A DNA stretch of 8,227 nucleotides from Fidelibacterota bacterium. Lineage in GTDB: Bacteria; Marinisomatota; Marinisomatia; Marinisomatales; TCS55. Shown here piece after piece: positions 1-8,227 of this stretch (within the stretch, counting starts at the first letter, position 1; every line of letters starts with the position of its first letter). The notes under the pieces are model-generated. The model had not been told where the DNA came from and searched no databases. It saw nothing but the letters and a program-made list of their open reading frames with translations. The position numbers were made by a program, and so were the translations under genes. Location of the stretch: NCBI GenBank assembly GCA_002717765.1, contig PBCB01000016.1, positions 87,056 through 95,282 on the forward strand. The letters run 5' to 3'.

Positions 1-1147
1 TTGAAGGGGCGGACTTAACGCCAATTTTTTCTCCGAGAGCATCCCATAACTCATCATACCCATCATCATAACCCAATGCCCAAATTCCAATTCCCCCAAG
101 ATTTTTTGAGATAACAAAATCATATTTTTTTGATAAGGAAAGACTATCATCATACCATGTTTGAAACCAATCGGGGTTTTGATATCTATACCAAGGCGTT
201 TGAGAGTCGTTATCCCATTTTTTACCATAAGATAGCGCTTTAGCTTCTGCGGTAGAAAAAACTACGGCTGATCCAGTCCCAGTGGTATTTGCTCCTTTTT
301 CACCAGAAGAAGATGGCCATTCATATCCATAATAAGGGTTCCCAAGTATTATTTTGTTTACATTGTTGTTAGTAACTGATAGATAGGTATTAATTGTATT
401 TGTGATATTATATGAGCCTCCTGTAAGAGGAGCAACGGGACCGGTAAGCGTGCTGCCTTTCCAGTGATAATCATATCCCATCACAAATAATCCATCACTT
501 TCGCTTGCCAATGAATTAAAATCCCAAGCATTATTCCAATCGACAGCAGGTGTTGCAAGGGTTACCTGTGCATTGGGATTAGAGCTTCGCAAGGAAGTCC
601 GTAGATTTTTCACAAAAGTAATTAAGTTAGACTTTTGTGATTCGGGAAAAGATTCAAAATCGATATTTATTCCATCGGCACCAGCACGATCCACTTCGTA
701 TTTTAAATTATCAATCAATCGATTTTGATTTTCACTACTTCCAAGTAATGTTTCGAGTTTTGTTTTAGAAAAGAGAGTAACAGTTAAGACAACTTCAACA
801 CCGTTTTCATGAGCTTTATTGATTAGGTCTATTGCTGGCCATCCATGTAGATCAGTTAGTTCGCCATTCTCATTTGCCTCCGCTGAAAAGTACGCGATTG
901 TTGAAAGAAGATCGTAATTATAATTTTGCCATTTCGTTCCTTGCCAATAAGGATGATAGCCAAATACTTTTCTTGTTATTTTTTTCTTTGTCTTTGACAA
1001 GGGATCTGCTGGATCGGTATAGGTTTTATAGAAAGGCTCGATGAAATTTTCATTATTGTATTCCAATTCAACTTGATGGACACTTTTATACGCCTGCTGA
1101 CTTAACGCAACTGAAAAGAGTAATACAAATATGAATCTATTATACAT
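1..1147 (-). CDS. Secreted GH18 family glycosidase (chitinase/YaaH-like), 3' end outside window
   Basis: The frame is open from an ATG at 1147 to the window edge, giving 382 residues without a stop. Residues 1-16 form a Sec signal peptide (MYNRFIFVLLFSVALS, probable cleavage before Gln-Gln at 17), so the product should be exported. A linker of about 45 residues precedes the GH18 barrel, which starts near VFGYHPYW (61-68). The GH18 signature is DGINIDFE at 158-165: catalytic Glu165 and its partner Asp163 are present, but the aspartate usual at 161 is Asn, as in the YaaH/spore-lysin branch from family knowledge. MGYDYHW (223-229) and GIGIWALGYD (352-361) match the later conserved strands, so the catalytic domain looks essentially complete. 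Substrate could be chitin, N-glycan core or peptidoglycan; the sequence does not decide. The start overlaps the lysA stop by 8 bases, implying translational coupling. A C-terminal sorting domain may follow off the edge. Confidence 0.87.
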   Translation of the reverse strand, partial: MYNRFIFVLLFSVALSQQAYKSVHQVELEYNNENFIEPFYKTYTDPADPLSKTKKKITRKVFGYHPYWQGTKWQNYNYDLLSTIAYFSAEANENGELTDLHGWPAIDLINKAHENGVEVVLTVTLFSKTKLETLLGSSENQNRLIDNLKYEVDRAGADGINIDFESFPESQKSNLITFVKNLRTSLRSSNPNAQVTLATPAVDWNNAWDFNSLASESDGLFVMGYDYHWKGSTLTGPVAPLTGGSYNITNTINTYLSVTNNNVNKIILGNPYYGYEWPSSSGEKGANTTGTGSAVVFSTAEAKALSYGKKWDNDSQTPWYRYQNPDWFQTWYDDSLSLSKKYDFVISKNLGGIGIWALGYDDGYDELWDALGEKIGVKSAPS

Positions 1148-2384
1148 CGCAGTGTGAAAAAATATCGTTAATTGTTTCTCTTTTTCGGATAAGCTTATGG
1201 CTCGAATTATTCAACAAAACCTCAGCAGCTCTTGGTCTGGTATTGAAATTATGCGACATAGAATAGCCGTATGCTCCTGTATCCATGATTGCAATAAGAT
1301 CACCTTCATTTAACTTTGGAAATTCTCGATCAGTAGCTATTCGGTCTGTATTTTCACATATCTGACCAGTAAAGTCAACCGTATTTTCATTATCTCCATG
1401 ATTACCAACCTTAAATATACGATGTTGCGCACCATATAATGCCGGGCGCATTAGCGTTTCCATACCGGCATCTATTCCAACAAAATTTTTATAGCTATTT
1501 TTTAATCCTGTTACTTTTGTAATAATAAAACCAGCATCAGCAATAATTGACTTTCCTGGTTCTAGCCATAGGGATGGAGCTGTAGCTTTATCTGGATAAG
1601 CTGAATAGAATATTTTTGAAAGAGAGGAAAACATTTGATCAAAGTCTAATGGTTTTTGATCATCTTGATAAGGAATCCCAAAACCACCACCCATACTAAT
1701 GAAATCAAACTTAATATTAAGGGATGATTCAATTTTCTTGGCATGTTCAATAATGGCAGATAAAACTTCAGTAAAAAACTTTTCATCTAGATTTCCTGAT
1801 CCACACATACACTGTAGGCCAAATCGCTTAATACCCATATTTTGCGCTTGTCTATATGCGTCGATAATTTTTTCAGAAGGAATACCAAACTTTGCATCCC
1901 TACCCCCAGTAATAATGCCTGAATATGATCCACCTCCAAAACCAGGATTCATTCTAAAAGATATTCGATCTGGAAGGCCGATTTTATTAAGCCTTTCAAG
2001 AGAAGTGATATCATCCAAGTTAATATTACACCCTTTTTGAGTGGCCTCAATTAAATCAGCCTCTGATTCATAGTTTCCGGTATAGATACATTCTGAAGGA
2101 TCAATTCCAGAAAGTTCAGCGGCATAGATTTCTCCAGGGCTAGAGCAGTCACCTCCAATTTTTCCAAATGTATTGCGCATAGTTCGAATCAAATGGGGAT
2201 TGCTATTTGATTTGATTGCATAGCAAATATGAAATTTTTCAAAATTAGCAGATAGCGCATTATTTAAATTAGAAACATTATCCTCAATTCGCTCCTGACT
2301 ATAGACGTATAATGGAGTTCCATACTGTTTTGCAATTGAGCCTAGCAGCTCTTCATCTATTATTAATTTTCTTAACGGATGCAT
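1140..2384 (-). CDS. lysA: Diaminopimelate decarboxylase
   Basis: This cytosolic PLP enzyme removes CO2 from meso-diaminopimelate to give L-lysine, the last step of the DAP pathway. Its 414 residues match the usual LysA length. An alanine-racemase-like barrel comes first, with the PLP lysine in YAIKSNSNP (Lys58), the GDCSSPGEIYAA segment (78-89) and the phosphate-binding Gly loop GGGFG (232-236). EPGKSI (275-280) follows, then the C-terminal beta domain with the catalytic-Cys motif CENTDRIA (343-350) and GAYGYSMSHNFNTRP (370-384). The segment that is often HCHIGSQ in LysA is QCMCGSGN here (191-198), so the His that usually stacks on PLP is Met; this is a variant, but all other catalytic residues are present. 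Other fold-III decarboxylases (carboxynorspermidine, ornithine) are less likely because of the MRPALYGAQH and CEN-D motifs. No Shine-Dalgarno precedes the ATG, which follows an A-run. The 3' end overlaps the GH18 gene. Confidence 0.88.
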   Translation of the reverse strand: MHPLRKLIIDEELLGSIAKQYGTPLYVYSQERIEDNVSNLNNALSANFEKFHICYAIKSNSNPHLIRTMRNTFGKIGGDCSSPGEIYAAELSGIDPSECIYTGNYESEADLIEATQKGCNINLDDITSLERLNKIGLPDRISFRMNPGFGGGSYSGIITGGRDAKFGIPSEKIIDAYRQAQNMGIKRFGLQCMCGSGNLDEKFFTEVLSAIIEHAKKIESSLNIKFDFISMGGGFGIPYQDDQKPLDFDQMFSSLSKIFYSAYPDKATAPSLWLEPGKSIIADAGFIITKVTGLKNSYKNFVGIDAGMETLMRPALYGAQHRIFKVGNHGDNENTVDFTGQICENTDRIATDREFPKLNEGDLIAIMDTGAYGYSMSHNFNTRPRAAEVLLNNSSHKLIRKRETINDIFSHCDV

Positions 2385-2470
2385 TTTTTATTACATAAAA
2401 TTATAAATAAATTTAAAACGTATTAGATATTCAAAATAAGACCAAAGTGACAAGGATATTTTCATTAATT
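2385..2470. promoter_or_regulatory. Divergent intergenic region between lysA and the plus-strand operon
   Basis: This very AT-rich stretch separates the minus-strand lysA-GH18 pair from the plus-strand genes and must hold the promoter for lysA and probably one for the rightward operon. I see no strong paired -35/-10 elements, no riboswitch-like structure and no clear operator. In particular there is no recognisable lysine riboswitch (too short for the approximately 170-base L-box). A possible ribosome-binding AAGGA lies at 2452-2456. If the small frame at 2471 is not a gene, the gap extends to 2638, and TATAAT hexamers at 2561-2566 and 2576-2581 become candidate -10 elements for the peptidase gene, neither with a good -35. 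Confidence 0.45.
2400..2405 (-). promoter_or_regulatory. Candidate -10 element for lysA
   Basis: Read on the minus strand this is a perfect TATAAT, 15 bases upstream of the lysA ATG. It would give a leader of only a few bases, which fits the absence of a Shine-Dalgarno sequence. No TTGACA-like -35 sits 16 to 18 bases upstream, and TATAAT is frequent by chance in DNA this AT-rich, so the call is weak. Confidence 0.25.
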
Positions 2471-2593
2471 TTGCCTAAGAAAGAAAGTAAAAAGCTATCA
2501 AGCAAATGGGTGCTTATGTTTATTTTTATAATGTATGCCATTGTCTTTGTACTCGTAGTTTATAATTTATATGTATATAATTGGATATTTTAA
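2471..2593 (+). CDS. Possible 40-residue single-helix membrane protein
   Basis: The reading frame starts at TTG (2471) and ends at TAA (2591-2593). The product begins with a lysine-rich stretch, PKKESKKLSSK (2-12). An uninterrupted hydrophobic segment of about 24 residues follows (13-36, WVLMFIFIMYAIVFVLVV then NLYVY), with a short NWIF tail. The basic N-terminus predicts N-in topology. The frame contains no ATG before the membrane segment; an in-frame GTG at 2447 would add eight residues (MTRIFSLI). An AAGGA at 2452-2456 is 14 bases from the TTG, longer than ideal. The frame ends 45 bases before the M24 peptidase gene, on the same strand, and a charged head followed by a clean helix is unusual for noncoding AT-rich DNA. 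I do not recognise the family and suggest no function. Confidence 0.5.
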   Translation: MPKKESKKLSSKWVLMFIFIMYAIVFVLVVYNLYVYNWIF

Positions 2594-2638
2594 TTTATCA
2601 AATAGCCTTCTACTTAACATGTAGTAAATTGGAAACCT

Positions 2639-4003
2639 ATGTTTGATGCAAATATATATAGAGATCGAAGAAATTCACTATCCAATGAAATGGATAATGG
2701 TTTGATTTTATTATTGGGGAATAAACCCGTTCCTATGAATTATCCATCTAATACATTGCGATTTCGACAAGATAGTAATTTCTTATATTATTGTGGTTTA
2801 GATTATGAGAATCTAAGCCTAGTTATAGACACCGCCTCAGGAGAGACAACATTATTTGGTGATGACTTAACTGTTGATGATATAGTCTGGGAAGGGGAGA
2901 GAATGTCAATTAAAAAGATGTCCGAATTAGCTGGGATTGATCATATCGCAAACAACTCTACTATTAATCAATTCATTAATAATTCAGATAAAGCATATAC
3001 TCTGCCTGCGTACAGAGATGACCACAAATTCTTTTTAAAATCTATCTTTGGTTCAGAATCTTTCTCTTCTTCGAAATCTTTAATTATGAATGTTATTAAG
3101 CAACGCTCAATCAAGACAGAAGAAGAATTAACTGAGATAGGCTTAGCCCTAGAGGTCACATCTGAGATGCATAAGATTGCTATGAAATCAACCCATGATG
3201 GATTAAAAGAACAGTCAATTGTTGGTTTGATTGAAGGATACGCACTTCAACATGGTCGCAGGATGGCATACCCTGTAATTTTTACGATTCATGGCGAGAT
3301 TCTTCATAGCAATGTCTACGATAACACCATGAGATCTGGTCAGCTTGCATTAAATGATTCAGGCGCAGAATCCCCTCTGCATTATGCAAGCGATATTACA
3401 AGAACATTTCCTGTAAGCGGCAAATTCTCAGATATACAAAAAGATATCTATAATTTAGTTTATAAGATGCAAGAAGTTGCATTTAGTTACTGTAAACCAG
3501 GCACTTCGTATCGAGAAGCACATCTTGCCGCTGCAAAAATTGCGGTCTTAGGTTTAAGTGAGCTAGGACTAATGATGGGTGACCCTGATGAAGCCGTATC
3601 CAAGGGTGCACATGCATTGTTTTTTCCTCATGGCCTTGGCCATATGCTCGGCTTGGATGTTCACGATATGGAAGGCCTAGGTGAAGACCTTGTTGGTTAC
3701 GATAATGCCAATAATAGAAGCGATCAATTTGGTTTGGCCTATCTACGGCTTTCAAAAAACCTTGAACCAGGATTTGTATTAACAGTTGAGCCTGGCATTT
3801 ATTTTATACCGCACCTTATAGATCAGTGGAAAAATAGCGCCAAGCATAAAGAGTTTATCAATTATGATGCGATCGAATCATTTAAAGATTTCGGTGGAGT
3901 TCGAATTGAAGACAATATTGTTATTACTAATGAAGGGTACCAATTATTAGGACCGCATATACCAAAAACGATCAATGAGATTGAGGCCCTAATGCAGTCA
4001 TGA
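2639..4003 (+). CDS. Aminopeptidase P family (M24B) metallopeptidase, Xaa-Pro aminopeptidase
   Basis: The 454-residue product should be a cytosolic dinuclear-metal (usually Mn) peptidase that removes an N-terminal residue preceding proline, or splits X-Pro dipeptides. Residues 1 to about 165 form the creatinase-type N-terminal domain (RFRQDSNFLYYCGLD at 41-55). The pita-bread catalytic domain follows. The five metal ligands can be placed by comparison with E. coli PepP: Asp240 (DSGAE), Asp252 (SDITRTFP), His335 in HGLGHMLGLDVHD (331-343), Glu384 (TVEPGIYF) and Glu424 (GVRIEDNI). The catalytic helpers His331, His342 and Arg422 are also present. Compared with PepP there is one extra residue between the two Asp ligands and about 20 extra between His335 and Glu384 (around 344-375). 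There is no signal peptide. A weak GGAAA lies just upstream of the ATG. The stop overlaps the next start as ATGA. PepP versus prolidase-like specificity is not decided by sequence. Confidence 0.92.
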   Translation: MFDANIYRDRRNSLSNEMDNGLILLLGNKPVPMNYPSNTLRFRQDSNFLYYCGLDYENLSLVIDTASGETTLFGDDLTVDDIVWEGERMSIKKMSELAGIDHIANNSTINQFINNSDKAYTLPAYRDDHKFFLKSIFGSESFSSSKSLIMNVIKQRSIKTEEELTEIGLALEVTSEMHKIAMKSTHDGLKEQSIVGLIEGYALQHGRRMAYPVIFTIHGEILHSNVYDNTMRSGQLALNDSGAESPLHYASDITRTFPVSGKFSDIQKDIYNLVYKMQEVAFSYCKPGTSYREAHLAAAKIAVLGLSELGLMMGDPDEAVSKGAHALFFPHGLGHMLGLDVHDMEGLGEDLVGYDNANNRSDQFGLAYLRLSKNLEPGFVLTVEPGIYFIPHLIDQWKNSAKHKEFINYDAIESFKDFGGVRIEDNIVITNEGYQLLGPHIPKTINEIEALMQS

Positions 4004-4170
4004 GAAATTTTATTTGGCTGTTTTTATCTTCTTTCGGCATCATGTTTGCCATATTGTCCTGGCTCCAAGAATCACAAATTATATCTAAAGACATAGGCTC
4101 ATTAAAAGGTTTTCTTGCGGTCTTATTAGGGGCATTACTGTATTATATCATTCCTAGAAAATTTAGCTGA
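4000..4170 (+). CDS. Small 56-residue membrane protein with two predicted helices
   Basis: The frame begins at the ATG inside the ATGA that ends the M24 gene and stops at TGA (4168-4170). The product starts MRNFIWLFLSSFGIMF. One hydrophobic segment spans about 4-22 and another about 37-52 (FLAVLLGALLYYIIP), joined by a polar loop (QESQIISKDIGSLKG). Arg2 at the front and RKFS at the end suggest both termini face the cytoplasm. The four-base overlap with the gene before and the 17-base gap to the kinase gene place it inside the operon, which is the main support for it being real. I do not recognise a family. It could be an inner-membrane accessory protein, but its role is unknown. Confidence 0.75.
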   Translation: MRNFIWLFLSSFGIMFAILSWLQESQIISKDIGSLKGFLAVLLGALLYYIIPRKFS

Positions 4171-4187
4171 GTTCATTCTCAATTGCG

Positions 4188-5184
4188 ATGCCAAACGTTT
4201 TTAATACCCCTCCACCAAAATTCAATGAAGGACAAGTAGTTGATATTCTTTCAGAGCACTATGGTATAAACGGTTCAATCAAAGAGCTTATTAGTGACCG
4301 AGATCAAAATTTCAAAATTATAACAAAAGATCAGTCATATGTTCTCAAAATAGCTAATTCAGCAGAGTCAAAAGATATCCTAGATATGCAGAATCTGGCG
4401 TTGAATCATATTATAAATAAAGATTCATCTTTAGATATCCCCTATCCAATTAAATCTATAAATGATGAAGAAATTATTCATTGTGAAAATTATGATTGTG
4501 GGTTTTATTTAAGATTATTATCATACGTTGAAGGAAAATTTTTATATGAAATTAAACCAAGTAAAAATTTGTTGTTTTCTCTTGGTGGTTTTCTAGGATA
4601 CCTTGATCAATTATTAGAGGACTTTAATCATGATGCTACTGATAGAAAATTTATTTGGGATGCTAAGCAGATTGATGTTTTATCACAGCAGCTAAAGTTT
4701 AGTGAGAATGACACATATTTAATTTCTTATTATATCAATCTTTTTAATGAACATATCATCGGTCAAGCAGACGCATTTACGAAAACAGTGATTCACAATG
4801 ATGGGAATGACCACAATGTAATTATTAGTCACGATGAAAAAATAAAAAGCATTATTGATTTTGGAGATATGATCTATTCATATAAGGCACTTGAACCAGC
4901 TGTATGTATGGCATATATCGCGATGGAAAACCAAGATCCTTTTCCCCTAATTGCTCCATTATTGAAAGGATATCATTCGACCAATCCTCTTTCTGTTTTT
5001 GAATTAGAATCGGTAGTGTATTTAATGTGTTTACGTATGTGCATTACCATTAATATGTCAATTTACAGAAAGCAGCTATTTCCTGAAAATCGTTACATAT
5101 CTATTTCGGAAGATAATGCACGAAAATTTCTAGAAAAAATGAAAGGTCAAAATATTCAGAAATGGTCAAAAGATCTTACAGAAT

Positions 5185-5198
<14 letters not shown>
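4188..5198 (+). CDS. APH-fold small-molecule kinase, hydroxylysine kinase (HYKK/AGPHD1) type
   Basis: This 336-residue cytosolic kinase belongs to the aminoglycoside-phosphotransferase/choline-kinase fold. The N-lobe has DRDQNFKI (37-44) and the nucleotide-binding lysine in YVLKI (Lys54). The C-lobe has the catalytic loop HNDGNDHN (203-210: Asp205 as base, Asn210 as metal ligand) and the metal-binding IIDFGD (222-227, Asp224). From memory, the order and wording resemble human hydroxylysine kinase, whose matching segments are HGDLNDHN and LDFGDM, far more than they do antibiotic-resistance enzymes. HYKK phosphorylates the 5-hydroxyl of hydroxylysine, with GTP in the animal enzyme. The gene overlaps the phospho-lyase gene by 14 bases. 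In many bacteria, from family knowledge, these two domains occur in one polypeptide. Alternatives are an ethanolamine or other amino-alcohol kinase. Family is sure; substrate is inferred. No Shine-Dalgarno precedes the start. Confidence 0.85.

Positions 5199-8227
<3,029 letters not shown>

Noticed and set aside
832..1044. 70-codon plus-strand frame
   Set aside because: It is antisense to the GH18 gene, whose minus-strand frame is open throughout.
1699..2040. 113-codon plus-strand frame
   Set aside because: It lies wholly antisense to lysA, whose motifs are continuous across this span; the antisense product shows no recognisable domain.
2385..2470. Lysine riboswitch upstream of lysA
   Set aside because: The gap is too short for an L-box and shows no conserved multi-helix arrangement.
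2610..2628. CTAC/GTAG inverted repeat upstream of the M24 gene as a terminator
   Set aside because: The stem is only four base pairs with a seven-base loop and no T-run follows.
3483..3755. 90-codon minus-strand frame, His/Arg rich
   Set aside because: It is the complement of the metal-binding part of the M24 gene; composition reflects that shadow.

Overview
The window is AT-rich, densely packed bacterial DNA: seven protein genes of ordinary appearance plus one small unlisted-type reading frame, with only one real intergenic gap (2385-2470, or 2385-2638 if the small frame is not a gene). Most starts lack a clear Shine-Dalgarno sequence, neighbours overlap by 4 to 14 bases, and two exported glycosidases carry Sec or lipoprotein signals. 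Together with the style of the proteins (a LacZ-type lipoprotein, a Gln-Gln mature N-terminus after the signal peptide), this suggests a marine member of the Bacteroidota/FCB group, perhaps a Marinimicrobia-like lineage. That taxonomic guess is inference and cannot be settled from the window.

Left arm, minus strand (2384 down to 1): a diaminopimelate decarboxylase (lysA) overlaps by 8 bases with a secreted GH18 glycosidase that runs off the left edge. These two are probably co-transcribed away from the central gap.

Right arm, plus strand (2471 to 8227): a possible 40-residue one-helix membrane protein, an aminopeptidase P-type M24 metallopeptidase, a 56-residue protein with two membrane helices, a kinase of the hydroxylysine kinase (HYKK/AGPHD1) type, a class-III PLP enzyme of the phospho-lyase type (ETNPPL/PHYKPL), and the first 585 residues of a lipoprotein GH2 beta-galactosidase. 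From the peptidase onward, consecutive genes overlap or are 17 bases apart, so this reads as a single operon.

The most interesting point is the kinase plus phospho-lyase pair. In animals these two families act in sequence on 5-hydroxylysine (phosphorylate, then eliminate phosphate and ammonia to give aminoadipate semialdehyde), and a sister phospho-lyase acts on phosphoethanolamine. Here the two genes overlap by 14 bases, directly between an X-Pro-cleaving peptidase and a surface-type beta-galactosidase. Collagen is the classical source of both X-Pro peptides and galactosyl-hydroxylysine, so the operon could be a hydroxylysine or collagen-glycopeptide salvage unit. The enzyme families are well supported; the pathway is a hypothesis. 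No RNA genes, CRISPR arrays, insertion sequences or convincing terminators were seen.
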